From the NCBI GenBank assembly GCA_021730285.1, contig CP082962.1, forward strand, positions 4,287,501-4,351,500: DNA of 64,000 nucleotides. The letters are read 5' to 3'. This stretch comes from Desulfovibrio sp. JY (GTDB lineage: Bacteria; Desulfobacterota; Desulfovibrionia; Desulfovibrionales; Desulfovibrionaceae). The position numbers were made by a program, and so were the translations under genes. Shown here one piece after another: positions 18,023 to 26,178 of this stretch. The notes under the pieces were generated by a model. That model saw only the letters and a list, made by a program, of their open reading frames with translations. It searched no databases and was not told the origin of the DNA. How positions within the stretch are numbered: the first letter of the stretch is position 1; every line of letters starts with the position of its first letter.

Positions 18023-19113
18023 GCGCCGCCCCCGGCCTTTGCGGCCGGCTCCAGGGACACGTCCATGGGCTGGCCGGGGTGCATGCGCGCGGCCACGTCC
18101 GGGGCGAAACGCGCCTCGACCATGATGACGAGCTTTTCCCGAAAGCTCTGGCTGTAGATGACCGGCGGCGTGTATTCCACGCTCGGGGCTATATAGGAGA
18201 TGGCGGCGGTAACGGGCGCCTTGCCGCCGTCCCAGGAAACGCGGATCTTTTGGCCGACGGCCAGCGCGCCGGCCACGGCCTCGGGCACGAAAAAGCGCAC
18301 CTTGACGTTTCCCGGCGGCAAAAGGACCACCACCGGGCTGCCGGCCGCCACCCATTCGCCCGCGTAGTGCAGCACGTCGTAGACAAGCCCGGCCACGCCG
18401 GCCTGCTGGGTCATCTGGTCCAGGTTCCACCGCGCCTGTTCCACGGAGGCCTTGGCCGCGTCCGCAGCGGCCTGGGCGGCCCGGACCTGGTCGATGCGGC
18501 TGGAAAGCTTGCCCGTGGCCAACTGGGCCTCCAGGGCTTTGACCTGCTGCTTGTCGCGGTCGTGGGAGGCGCGGGCGTTGTCGAGCTCCTCCTTGGCAAT
18601 GGTGGCGTCGGCGTAGAGCTTGACCCGGCGATTGAATTCCAGGGTCGACAGGGTCCGGGCGGCCTCGGCCCGGCGCAGGTCGGCCACGATCTGGTCGATC
18701 TCCTCCGGACGCAGCCCCTTTTCCTTGTCGTGGAGCGTATCCTCGGCCTGCTGCAACTGCGCCTTGGCCAACGCCAGCCCCTCGGTCTCGTAGGCGTGCT
18801 CCAGCACATAGAGTGTCTGCCCGGGCGTGACGGTCTGCCCCCGGGCCACGCGCAAATCGTCCAGCCGGCTGGCGATCTTGCCGGCCACGTACACGAACTC
18901 GCCTTCGACATAGCCCTGCCAGACGGCGGGCTTTTGGGCCTCGCACCCGGCCAGGAGAACGAGCACGGCGGCCACCAGCGCCACCTGGAAAAAACGCTTT
19001 CGGAAGACAGATTCTCCCCCCCGCCCTTCTTTCCAAGGACATTTCCCCTGGGAAAAGGGAGGGAGACATGCCGCGTCCGCAACCGCTTGCAACCGCGTCT
19101 TAACCATGGCCAT
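18019..19113 (-). CDS. HlyD-family membrane fusion lipoprotein with unusual N-terminus
   Basis: A 364-residue periplasmic adaptor (HlyD/YbhG type) with a lipobox LLAGC ending a signal helix at residues 41-57, a lipoyl half (VYVAGKIASRLDDL), a long coiled-coil hairpin (about 110-220), and a beta-barrel region. The ATG at 19113 has AAGGAGG upstream. Unusually, about 40 residues come before the signal helix, and their DNA (18991-19064) resembles the dispersed terminator repeat; no nearer start codon exists. It may be poorly exported, or processed differently. It overlaps the tetR gene by 14 bases. Confidence 0.87.
   Translation of the reverse strand: MAMVKTRLQAVADAACLPPFSQGKCPWKEGRGGESVFRKRFFQVALVAAVLVLLAGCEAQKPAVWQGYVEGEFVYVAGKIASRLDDLRVARGQTVTPGQTLYVLEHAYETEGLALAKAQLQQAEDTLHDKEKGLRPEEIDQIVADLRRAEAARTLSTLEFNRRVKLYADATIAKEELDNARASHDRDKQQVKALEAQLATGKLSSRIDQVRAAQAAADAAKASVEQARWNLDQMTQQAGVAGLVYDVLHYAGEWVAAGSPVVVLLPPGNVKVRFFVPEAVAGALAVGQKIRVSWDGGKAPVTAAISYIAPSVEYTPPVIYSQSFREKLVIMVEARFAPDVAARMHPGQPMDVSLEPAAKAGGGA
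18991..19064. repeat. diverged copy of the dispersed repeat inside a coding region
   Basis: The plus strand reads AAACGCTTTCGGAAGACAG, then ATTCTCCCCCCCGCCC and TTCTTTCCAAGGACATTT, which lines up with the left half of the full repeats (AAACCTTTCT-AGAAAGG, TTCTCCCCCCGGGCCC, CTTTCCAAAGACTTTT). It encodes, on the other strand, residues about 18-40 of the HlyD protein. Confidence 0.55.
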
Positions 19114-19759
19114 CGCCTTCCTCCTTGGCCGTCGCGTCCGGCCGCAGTCCCCTGCCGATCAGGTCGCCCAAAAACGCGGCAGCCTCGGCCAGCGGCGCAT
19201 CGATGCGCGCGTCCATATCCCGGGCTGCGTCCGCAAAGCGCAGGCGTAACGGTTCGGACAGGCTGTAGACCACCAGCGTGCCGACCAGGGCCAGATGAAC
19301 AAAGGCGGGATTGGCCGGACGCATGACGCCGGCTTCCTGCCCACGGCGCAGGATGTCGCGCGTCGCGCCGAAAATGCGGCGAAATTCGGCCAGGGCCGCC
19401 TGGGGCATGTTGCGCGCGCCCGAGGCCATTTCCATGGCCATGATACGCGGCAGCATGGGCAGACGGGCGAAAAGCCCGGCCAGGGCCCCGGCCAGGGCGG
19501 AAAGCGCGGCCACCGGGTCCGGGCCGGCCTTGGCCGCCTGCTCCAGGGTCCCGGCCACCTGGCCGAAGAGGTGCAGCAACACGGCCTCGTAGAGCTTTTC
19601 CTTGGTGCCGACGTGGTAATACAGCGCCGCCTTGTTCACCCCAGCCAGCCGGGCGATGGCGTCCACCTTGGCCCCGGAAAAGCCGACCCGGCCGAACTCC
19701 TCGGCCGCCGCCTCCAGGATGCGGGCCAGGACCGGCGCGGTTTCTTCAGCATCGACCAT
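19100..19759 (-). CDS. TetR/AcrR-family repressor of the export operon
   Basis: A 219-residue regulator with an N-terminal helix-turn-helix (AAEEFGRVGFSGAKVDAIAR, then GVNKAALYYHVGTKEKLY) and an all-helical ligand domain with a TetR_C_33-like middle. It is the first gene of the operon with hlyD, ATPase and permease, so it most likely represses the operon and its own gene through the GTTTAAC repeats just upstream. The inducer would be a compound exported by the transporter. Confidence 0.9.
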   Translation of the reverse strand: MVDAEETAPVLARILEAAAEEFGRVGFSGAKVDAIARLAGVNKAALYYHVGTKEKLYEAVLLHLFGQVAGTLEQAAKAGPDPVAALSALAGALAGLFARLPMLPRIMAMEMASGARNMPQAALAEFRRIFGATRDILRRGQEAGVMRPANPAFVHLALVGTLVVYSLSEPLRLRFADAARDMDARIDAPLAEAAAFLGDLIGRGLRPDATAKEEGDGHG

Positions 19760-19762
19760 TTT

Positions 19763-19796
19763 GTTTAACCTCTTTGTTTAACTATTTGGTTAAAAC
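19763..19796 (-). promoter_or_regulatory. putative TetR operator
   Basis: GTTTAAC at 19763-19769 and again at 19776-19782 (13-base period), with GGTTAAAAC at 19788-19796 as an inverted partner. The block lies immediately upstream of the tetR start and stands out as AT-rich in a GC-rich region. Confidence 0.55.
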
Positions 19797-19904
19797 ATAT
19801 TGTCAGCCTCGTCAAGCCCGCCTGATCGCTTCCCATTCGAGTTAAAGAAGTGTAACCGACACACGCGGTCGGCCCGCGAACACCAAGGGCCAGGCCAGGA
19901 AACC

Positions 19905-20711
19905 ATGACCGATGCGCTGATCATACTTTTTTCCCCCATCACCTGGCTTGGCCGGACGGTGCTTTCCATCCTGTCCGAACTGGGCGGTTTTTTCATTTTC
20001 CTGTGCCAGGGATTGTGGCGCATCTTCGTGCCGGCGCCCTCGGTGACGAAGATCGTGCAGCAGGTCTATTTCATCGGGGTCAAATCGATCTTCGTCATCG
20101 TGCTCATCGGGCTTTTCACGGGCATGGTGCTGGGGCTGCAAGGTTACTACACCCTGGTCAAGTTCGGCTCGGAAGGGCTTCTCGGCGCGGCCGTGGCCCT
20201 GTCCATCATCCGGGAGCTGGGGCCGGTGTTGACGGCCATCATGCTCACGGGCCGGGCCGGATCGTCCATGGCGGCCGAGATCGGCATCATGCGCATTTCC
20301 GAGCAGATCGACGCGCTGAGCACCATGGGGATCAACCCCATGCGGTTTCTCATCGCGCCGAGGCTTGCCGCATCGCTGATCTGCTTTCCGCTTTTGACGG
20401 CCATATTCGACGTGGTCGGCATCGGTGGAGGCTACGTGACGGGCGTGGTGCTTTTGGGCATCAATCCCGGCGTCTATTTCGATCGCATCGACGCGGCGGT
20501 GGAGCTGGCCGACGTGACCGGCGGCTTCGAGAAATCCCTTGTCTTCGCCTTGCTCGTTGCGGCCGTGTGCTGCTATGAAGGCTACTTCACCCACACCCGG
20601 CGGGAAGGCTTCGGCGCCAAGGGGGTCAGCCTCGCCACGACATCGGCCGTGGTCGTGTCCTGCGTTACCGTTTTGGTGGCGGACTACGTGCTGACATCGT
20701 TTTTACTGTGA
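19905..20711 (+). CDS. mlaE: phospholipid-transport ABC permease MlaE
   Basis: A 268-residue inner-membrane protein with the MlaE/permease signature ELGPVLTAIMLTGRAGSS and five or six helices. It is the membrane part of the MlaFEDB complex that moves phospholipids between membranes and keeps outer-membrane lipid asymmetry. The ATG has CAGGAAACC upstream; an earlier in-frame start is not supported. Its TGA overlaps the GTG of a short stub where mlaF should be, followed by mlaD, mlaC and mlaA. Confidence 0.93.
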   Translation: MTDALIILFSPITWLGRTVLSILSELGGFFIFLCQGLWRIFVPAPSVTKIVQQVYFIGVKSIFVIVLIGLFTGMVLGLQGYYTLVKFGSEGLLGAAVALSIIRELGPVLTAIMLTGRAGSSMAAEIGIMRISEQIDALSTMGINPMRFLIAPRLAASLICFPLLTAIFDVVGIGGGYVTGVVLLGINPGVYFDRIDAAVELADVTGGFEKSLVFALLVAAVCCYEGYFTHTRREGFGAKGVSLATTSAVVVSCVTVLVADYVLTSFLL

Positions 20712-20773
20712 AGGACACGGAGCCAAGCGTGTTGCATCTTCGACGGGTTCGCCGTAAAAGGCCACTGGCATGA
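20708..20773 (+). pseudogene. mlaF: 21-codon stub of mlaF (ATPase gene collapsed)
   Basis: Between mlaE and mlaD, where the ATPase gene mlaF normally lies, there is only a GTG-started frame reading VKDTEPSVLHLRRVRR then KRPLA and a stop. The first part resembles MlaF N-termini (EP-V--L-G-RK ahead of the core ATPase domain). The GTG overlaps the mlaE stop (GTGA) and the stub stop overlaps the mlaD start (ATGA), exactly as a full gene would. So almost the whole ATPase was removed in frame. Alternatively the stub is chance spacer sequence. Confidence 0.55.
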
Positions 20774-21219
20774 AAAAATACACGATGGAAACCACGGTCG
20801 GGGTTTTCGTTCTGGCCGGGCTTTTGTGTGTGGCCTACCTGACCATCAAACTCGGCAAGCTCGAAGTCATCAACAGCGACAGCTATACGGTGACGGCCCG
20901 GTTCAAGGACGTGACCGGGCTTAAAAACGGCGCTTACGTGGAGATGGCCGGGGTCCGCATCGGCCGGGTGACCGGCATCAGGCTCGATCCCAAGGACAAC
21001 ATGGCCATGGTCAGCCTGGACATCCAGAAAGGCGTTCGCCTGACCGACGATACCATCGCCTCCATCAAGACCAGCGGGCTTATCGGCGACAAGTTCGTCA
21101 AGGTTTCGCCGGGCGGTTCGGACGATATCCTGAAGCCCGGGGGCCTTATCGTCGAAACCGAGCCCTCGATCGATCTCGGCGACCTCATCGGCAAATACGT
21201 TTTCGGGGGCGTGAAATAG
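20770..21219 (+). CDS. mlaD: MCE-domain lipid-transport protein MlaD
   Basis: A 149-residue protein with one N-terminal membrane helix (VGVFVLAGLLCVAYLTIKL) and an MCE domain (residues about 40-115, including FKDVTGLKNGAYVEMAGVRI). MlaD forms the periplasmic hexamer of the Mla complex that receives phospholipid. Its ATG overlaps the stop of the mlaF stub. Short for MlaD but complete. Confidence 0.92.
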   Translation: MKKYTMETTVGVFVLAGLLCVAYLTIKLGKLEVINSDSYTVTARFKDVTGLKNGAYVEMAGVRIGRVTGIRLDPKDNMAMVSLDIQKGVRLTDDTIASIKTSGLIGDKFVKVSPGGSDDILKPGGLIVETEPSIDLGDLIGKYVFGGVK

Positions 21220-21274
21220 CCGGCCCTGCCGACTGTCCCAACCCTCTAGCCCAAAAAAAGAGTGGACTGGCCGT

Positions 21275-21865
21275 ATGCATCGCACCCTGCTTCGTTTTTT
21301 TCTCGCCCTGCTGCTCGTGGCCGCAACCGTCGCCCCGGCGGCGGCAACTTCGGCCTCGGCAACGCTTTCCGCCTCCGTGGACCGCATCATAGAACTGCTG
21401 GTCGATCCGGCCTACAAGAATCCCCAAACCCGGCCGGCCATGCGGGCCAAGCTCATCACCGCCATCAACGGCATCTTCGACATGAAGGAGCTGTCCCGCC
21501 GGGCGCTCGGCGCCCAGTGGAACAGGTTCACGCCCGAGCAGCAAGGCCGGTTCGTGACCGCGTTCGGCAATCTGCTGCAACACACCTACCTTGACAAAAT
21601 CGAGAGCTACACCGATGAAAAGGTGCAGTATCTCAAAGAGCAGGAGTTGGGGCCGGGCAAAGCCGAAATCGCCACCAAGGTGGTCGGCAAGGGCAAGGAA
21701 ATCCCCATCACCTACAGGCTCATCGACCATAGCGGTTGGAAGGTCTACGACGTGATCATCGAGGGAGTCAGCCTCGTGCAGAACTATCGCACCCAGTTCG
21801 GCCAGATACTCGCCAACGAGACTCCGGACGTGCTGATCGCGAAAATATCGGCGAAGATGTCCTGA
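21275..21865 (+). CDS. mlaC: periplasmic phospholipid shuttle MlaC
   Basis: A 196-residue protein with a Sec signal (LRFFLALLLVAATVAPAAA) and the MlaC/Tgt2 domain (FDMKELSRRALGAQWNRF, YLDKIESYTDEKVQYL, WKVYDVIIEGVSLVQNYR). It carries phospholipid between outer-membrane MlaA and the inner-membrane complex. It lies 55 bases after mlaD in the same operon. Confidence 0.92.
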   Translation: MHRTLLRFFLALLLVAATVAPAAATSASATLSASVDRIIELLVDPAYKNPQTRPAMRAKLITAINGIFDMKELSRRALGAQWNRFTPEQQGRFVTAFGNLLQHTYLDKIESYTDEKVQYLKEQELGPGKAEIATKVVGKGKEIPITYRLIDHSGWKVYDVIIEGVSLVQNYRTQFGQILANETPDVLIAKISAKMS

Positions 21866-21954
21866 CGCCGGGAAACCAGTCCGTCCAGGAAGACTGTACA
21901 GGGAATACGGATCGGTCGGCACCACGGCCGCAAGACCATTCCCGGAGAGGTTCC

Positions 21955-22827
21955 ATGAACGCCATGCCGCGACGTCTCGTCATCTTTCCCCTGCTTGCCG
22001 CCATGCTTTTGGCGGGAGTCGATTGCTTCGCCGGTCCCCGCACAGGGGCCCCGGCCAAAGACGCCACGCCCGCGGTGTCCAAGGTCGCCAAGCCGTTTAT
22101 TCCATCCGCCACGGCGGACGCGACGGCCCAACCGGCCCAATCCACGTCGCAAGCGACGCCCCCGGCCGACGACGAGTACGATGCCGCGCCGGCTCCCGTC
22201 GCCGACCCGCTTTACCGCTGGAACAAGTTCTGGTTCGGCTTCAACAACCTTTTCTACAGCGGCCTGATGCGCCCCTTCGCCAGGGGCTACGCCTACGTCG
22301 TGCCCAAGCCCCTGCGCCAGGGACTGACCAATGCCTACCAGAACTTCATCTTCCCCATCCGATTTGTAAACGCCCTGCTGCAGCTCAACTTCACCCAGGC
22401 GTCCCGGGAATTCGGCCGGTTCATGATCAACTCCACCCTCGGCATCGGCGGCCTGATGGACGTGGCCAAGGCCGATCCGAACCTCCAGCCCGGCAACGAG
22501 GATTTCGGCCAGACCCTCGGCCATTACGGCATTGGCGACGGCTTTTACATCGTGTGGCCGCTGCTTGGCCCGTCGAGCCTGCGCGACAGCATAGGCCTCG
22601 CCGGCGACGCCGCCGCCAATCCGCTCACCTGGATCTTCGGCCCCTGGTCCATCCACGGCGATTACAACCCCTGGTACTGGTCCTACATCATCAAGGCCGG
22701 CGACGTGTTCAACAACATGCCCGGCACGCTTGAGGCCTACGACAGCGTGGTGGGGCCGGCCGTCGACCCCTACAGCGCCATCAAGGACGCCTACATCCAG
22801 TACCGCCGCAACGCCGTCAGCAAGTAG
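21955..22827 (+). CDS. mlaA: outer-membrane lipid asymmetry protein MlaA (VacJ)
   Basis: A 290-residue secreted protein: signal peptide (LVIFPLLAAMLLAGVDCFAG, without a classical lipobox), a 50-residue Pro/Ala-rich linker, then the MlaA domain with DPLYRWNKFWFGFNNLFY, RFMINSTLGIGGLMDVA, FGQTLGHYGIGDGFY and PLLGPSSLRDSIG. The family forms a ring in the outer membrane that removes misplaced phospholipid. The ATG with GGAGAGG upstream is chosen. Last gene of the mla operon. Confidence 0.93.
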   Translation: MNAMPRRLVIFPLLAAMLLAGVDCFAGPRTGAPAKDATPAVSKVAKPFIPSATADATAQPAQSTSQATPPADDEYDAAPAPVADPLYRWNKFWFGFNNLFYSGLMRPFARGYAYVVPKPLRQGLTNAYQNFIFPIRFVNALLQLNFTQASREFGRFMINSTLGIGGLMDVAKADPNLQPGNEDFGQTLGHYGIGDGFYIVWPLLGPSSLRDSIGLAGDAAANPLTWIFGPWSIHGDYNPWYWSYIIKAGDVFNNMPGTLEAYDSVVGPAVDPYSAIKDAYIQYRRNAVSK

Positions 22828-22855
22828 ACCGCACGCGGCGCGGTCCGGCGGCACC

Positions 22856-23710
22856 ATGAACGGCCAAAGCGACACGCCCTCCCGATCGAAAGTCACAGCC
22901 CGCCCGCTCCCTCTGGGAACGGGCGGGCTGGCGCTTTGGGCCAGCTACCATAACCAGCGCTTCTCCCGCCACGCCCACGAAGGCTACGCCCTGGGCGTGA
23001 TCGAGGCCGGGGGGCTGGCCTTCCGCTACCGGGGCAGTCGACTGGTGGCCCCGGCCGGCAGCGTCAATCTGGTCCAGCCGGGCGTGCCCCATGACGGGGA
23101 ACCCGCCCTGCCCGGCGGCTGGCGCTACCGCATGCTCTATATTCCTGTCGAGCTCCTGGCCATGGTCCAAGCCCAAGGCGCGCCGCCGCCCTATTTCCGT
23201 CAGGGCGTGATCGAGGACCCGGAGCTGGCCGGCTTGGTCGCCGCCACCCACAAGCTGCTTCTGGACGCCAGGGCGGACGCCCTGGCCCGACAAACGCGGC
23301 TGTTGTCGCTTCTCGCCTTCTGGGTCCGCCGCCATGCCACGGAGGGGACGGCCGCACCCGCGCCCGGTCCCGAACCACGTGCCGTGCGTCTGGCCCTGGA
23401 AGTGATCGACGACCGCTTTGCCACCCCCCTCGCCCTGGCCGATCTGGCCGCCGCAACCGGCCTTTCTCCCTGGCACATGGCCCGCGTGGTGGCCCGGTCC
23501 ACGGGCCTGCCGCCCCACGCCCACCTGCTCGCCCGGCGGCTGCGGGCCGCCAAGGACGCCCTGGCCGGCCCGACCCGGTTGGCCGACATCGCCGCCGCCG
23601 CCGGCTTTGCCGACCAAAGCCACCTGACCCGGGCTTTCGCGGCCCGTTTCGGCATGACGCCCGGGGCCTACCGCAAGATTGTTCAAAACAGCGATTCCGC
23701 CGAAGGTTAG
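22856..23710 (+). CDS. AraC-family transcriptional regulator
   Basis: A 284-residue regulator with an N-terminal cupin-like ligand domain (residues 20-150; FSRHAHEGYALGVIEAGG, GSVNLVQPGVPHDGEP) and a C-terminal double HTH (LALADLAAATGLSPWHMARV and DIAAAAGFADQSHLTRAF, then FGMTPGAYR). It starts 28 bases after mlaA. The next gene is a DMT-family exporter, and AraC regulators of this kind usually control such a neighbour. Confidence 0.88.
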   Translation: MNGQSDTPSRSKVTARPLPLGTGGLALWASYHNQRFSRHAHEGYALGVIEAGGLAFRYRGSRLVAPAGSVNLVQPGVPHDGEPALPGGWRYRMLYIPVELLAMVQAQGAPPPYFRQGVIEDPELAGLVAATHKLLLDARADALARQTRLLSLLAFWVRRHATEGTAAPAPGPEPRAVRLALEVIDDRFATPLALADLAAATGLSPWHMARVVARSTGLPPHAHLLARRLRAAKDALAGPTRLADIAAAAGFADQSHLTRAFAARFGMTPGAYRKIVQNSDSAEG

Positions 23711-23741
23711 CCTGCTTCCCGCAGCAACGCGGGAGGTTTTC

Positions 23742-24695
23742 ATGCACGCGCGCACTCTTGCCGTGACCGCCCTGGTCGCGGCCATGATCCTGGTCGGTTC
23801 GTCCGTCGCCGTGGGCCGCATCCTGGCAACCACACTGCCCATTCATTTCGCGTCCATGGTCCGGTTCGCCCTGGCGTCCCTGGTGCTCGTTCCCCTAACC
23901 ATGGCCGTGGAGGGCCGCTTTCCACGCATCGCCCCACGGACCCTGGCCATCCTGGCGGCCCAGTCGCTTTGCGGATCATTTCTTTTTACGGTTTGTCTGC
24001 TCGAAGGACTGCGCCTGACCGGAGCGGCCGACGCCGGCGTGGTGGCGGCAACGACGCCGGCCATGGTAGCGCTTCTGGGCTGGCTGCTCTTCCGCGAGCG
24101 GCCGAGCCGACGCGCTCTGGCCGGCATCGTGATCACGGTCGCCGGCGTGGCCGCCGTGAGCGCCGCTCCGGCAAGCGCCCATGGCGCATCCTCGGCCCTT
24201 CTCGGCAACGGGCTCGTCGGGCTGGCCGTGGTCTTCGAGGCCGTTTTTTTACTGCTGCGCCGGGCCGTCGACGAACCGCTTTCCCCCCTGGCCGCCGCCA
24301 TGTGGGTGTCGCTGCTGGGCTTTTTCCTGTTTCTCATCCCGGGGCTCTGGCAGGTGGGCGAGATTGCGGTCGGGTCCATGACGCCCTGGGCCATGGCCGA
24401 ACTGGCCTACTACGGCCTCGGCGTGACGGCAGCGGCATACATGCTGTGGTTTTACGGCGTGGTGCGGGTGGAAGCGGCCACGGCCGGCGTGGTCACGGGC
24501 GTCATGCCCGTGGCGGCCCTGGCCTTTGCCGCCTGGCTGTGCGGCGAAGGGATCGGCGTGCGCCAACTCGTCGGGTGCGCCGGGGTTCTTGCCGGCATCG
24601 CCATTTTGTCCGGGATGGGCAGAAGAAAAAGACCGGGGGGAAACCTTTCTTGCAGAAAGGTTCTCCCCCCGGGCCCCCTTTCCAAAGACTTTTAA
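23742..24695 (+). CDS. EamA (DMT-superfamily) transporter with repeat-derived C-terminus
   Basis: A 317-residue inner-membrane protein with ten hydrophobic segments in two EamA halves (first helix LAVTALVAAMILVGSSVA, last LVGCAGVLAGIAILSG). Such proteins export amino acids or metabolites. GGGAGG lies ahead of the ATG. The last 20 or so residues after GMGRRKR are encoded by the left half of the dispersed terminator repeat, which also supplies the stop codon, so the original end of the gene was replaced. Confidence 0.88.
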   Translation: MHARTLAVTALVAAMILVGSSVAVGRILATTLPIHFASMVRFALASLVLVPLTMAVEGRFPRIAPRTLAILAAQSLCGSFLFTVCLLEGLRLTGAADAGVVAATTPAMVALLGWLLFRERPSRRALAGIVITVAGVAAVSAAPASAHGASSALLGNGLVGLAVVFEAVFLLLRRAVDEPLSPLAAAMWVSLLGFFLFLIPGLWQVGEIAVGSMTPWAMAELAYYGLGVTAAAYMLWFYGVVRVEAATAGVVTGVMPVAALAFAAWLCGEGIGVRQLVGCAGVLAGIAILSGMGRRKRPGGNLSCRKVLPPGPLSKDF

Positions 24696-24800
24696 TAGGA
24701 TAATTGGCCTATTACGGACAAATTCACCCTATTATAAAGTTTAGGAAGGGGAGAGCGCGAGAGGGGAGAACCCTTTGCAAAAGGGTTTCCCTTCTCGCAT
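24631..24800. repeat. dispersed bidirectional-terminator repeat, full copy
   Basis: Same structure as the copy at 9.8 kb: left hairpin AAACCTTTCT/AGAAAGGTT inside a GGGGGG/CCCCCC frame, CTTTCCAAAGACTTTTAA, an AT-rich middle that is longer here, then GGGGAGAGCGCGAGAGGGGA and the second hairpin with AACCCTTT/AAAGGGTTT. It lies between the convergent EamA and SPOR genes and overlaps the EamA 3' end. Confidence 0.85.
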
Positions 24801-24812
24801 GTTCATTCTCCC

Positions 24813-25703
24813 CTATTCCTTCGTTTTGGGAGGCGGCGGCACGTAGCCGTCCGGCAAGGGCGGGGCCGGTTCCACCACCGGGGGCGCGTAGCGCACCTGG
24901 GGCTTGGCCGTGGCGGCGGGAGCCGGTTTGGCGGCGACGGGGGCAGGCTGCGCGGCTGTGGCAGGGGCCGGTTTCGCCGCCGGGACGGCGGCCGGAGACG
25001 CGGCTGCGGCCGGAGGCGCGGCGACATGGCCGGCGGGCGCGGGAGCCTTTTGCCCGGCCGGGGCGGCGGCGCCGGCGGGGCGCTCCGCCGTCAGGCGCGG
25101 CTCGGTCACGCCCAGGGAAAAGAGTTCCCCTTCCAGGGCTGCCCTTGTTCCCTCCTTGGTGGCGAAGACCTTGTAAAACGTCTTCTTGTTGAGCTTTCCC
25201 TGGTCGATACGCACGGCGTAGCCCCGGCCCTGGAGCGTGGCCATAAGCTGGTTGGCCGTCTGGGCATGGGCGAAGGCCCCCACCTGGAAGGTGAAAAGCG
25301 CGCCATGGGACGTGCCGTGGGCCGCCGGGACCGGCTTGGCCGGGGGCGTGGCCGGGGGCGGCGTGGAGACGGGTCCGGCCGGAGCCGGCTGGGCCGGAGC
25401 AAAAAGCTTGGGCGCGGCGGGTTCCTCAGCCGGAGCATGGGGCACGACGGGAGCCGGCGCGTTTCCCTGGGGGACTGGCGCGGGCGCCTCGGCGGGCGGC
25501 GGCGCAACCGGCCTTGGCGCGGGCGCGGCGCTCGGCGGCGGGGGGGGCGGAGGCGGTGGTGTTCCCGGCCCACGGGACCACCCCGTGTCGTTCGGTGACG
25601 GGGGCGCCGGATGTCCCAGGATTTCCTTTTCAAACGACTTGTCCGTGGCGCACCCGGACAGGCAAAGGGCCAGTGCGGCCGCAGCCAACAACAAACGCCG
25701 CAT
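24813..25703 (-). CDS. SPOR-domain lipoprotein with Pro/Ala-rich linkers
   Basis: A 296-residue lipoprotein: lipobox LSGC with Cys18, a Pro-rich segment (residues 45-135) including a nine-proline run, a SPOR domain (about 135-210; FTFQVGAFAHAQTANQLMA, GYAVRIDQG, FYKVFATKEGTRA) and an Ala/Pro tail. SPOR domains bind denuded peptidoglycan at division sites, so the protein is probably a cell-envelope/division factor. It stands alone. Confidence 0.88.
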   Translation of the reverse strand: MRRLLLAAAALALCLSGCATDKSFEKEILGHPAPPSPNDTGWSRGPGTPPPPPPPPPSAAPAPRPVAPPPAEAPAPVPQGNAPAPVVPHAPAEEPAAPKLFAPAQPAPAGPVSTPPPATPPAKPVPAAHGTSHGALFTFQVGAFAHAQTANQLMATLQGRGYAVRIDQGKLNKKTFYKVFATKEGTRAALEGELFSLGVTEPRLTAERPAGAAAPAGQKAPAPAGHVAAPPAAAASPAAVPAAKPAPATAAQPAPVAAKPAPAATAKPQVRYAPPVVEPAPPLPDGYVPPPPKTKE

Positions 25704-25739
25704 GGGCGACTCCTTTCGTAATCTTGCGGACCGGATTTG

Positions 25740-26120
25740 TTAACGCGGTTCCATGCCGACCAGACGGCAAAGCGTTTCCCGGGCCGTGCGCAACGCATCC
25801 ATGGCAGCGTCGAGGGCCTGCTGATCGCGGGCCTCGGCCGCGTGTTCCACCGTAGCGGCGGCGCGGCTCAAGCCCTCGGCGCCAATGGTGGCGGCAGCGC
25901 TTTTGATGGTATGGGCATGCAGCCCGATCTGCTTGAAATCCCCGGCCTGCCAGGCAACATCGATCAGGGTGCGGCGCTCGGACACCTCACGCCAGATGTG
26001 CTCGAACACGCGGCCAAAGCCGGCCCGGTCGACGCCCATGTGACGCCTCGCCCGTTCGGGATCGAAGGCGGACAGGGCATCCTCGGGCAGCGACGCGCCG
26101 CAAGGATACATCGCTTTCAT
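25740..26120 (-). CDS. histidine phosphotransfer (Hpt) protein
   Basis: A 126-residue all-helical protein with the Hpt motif HAHTIKSAAATIG, giving His70 as the phospho-acceptor. Hpt proteins relay phosphate between hybrid kinases and regulators. It lies between envelope genes on the same strand, with the SPOR gene 36 bases on, so it may be part of a relay for one of the orphan kinases or regulators in this window. Confidence 0.85.
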   Translation of the reverse strand: MKAMYPCGASLPEDALSAFDPERARRHMGVDRAGFGRVFEHIWREVSERRTLIDVAWQAGDFKQIGLHAHTIKSAAATIGAEGLSRAAATVEHAAEARDQQALDAAMDALRTARETLCRLVGMEPR

Positions 26121-26178
26121 GCGTCTCCTCCCCCGCGCCCCCGGGAATGCCCCGTGTACGGCAGGCAGCCGGGCCTTT

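Noticed and set aside
17102-19069. One 655-residue protein joining the ATPase with a long N-terminal extension
   Set aside because: The extension is the HlyD gene read in another frame; the ATPase has its own start at 18022.
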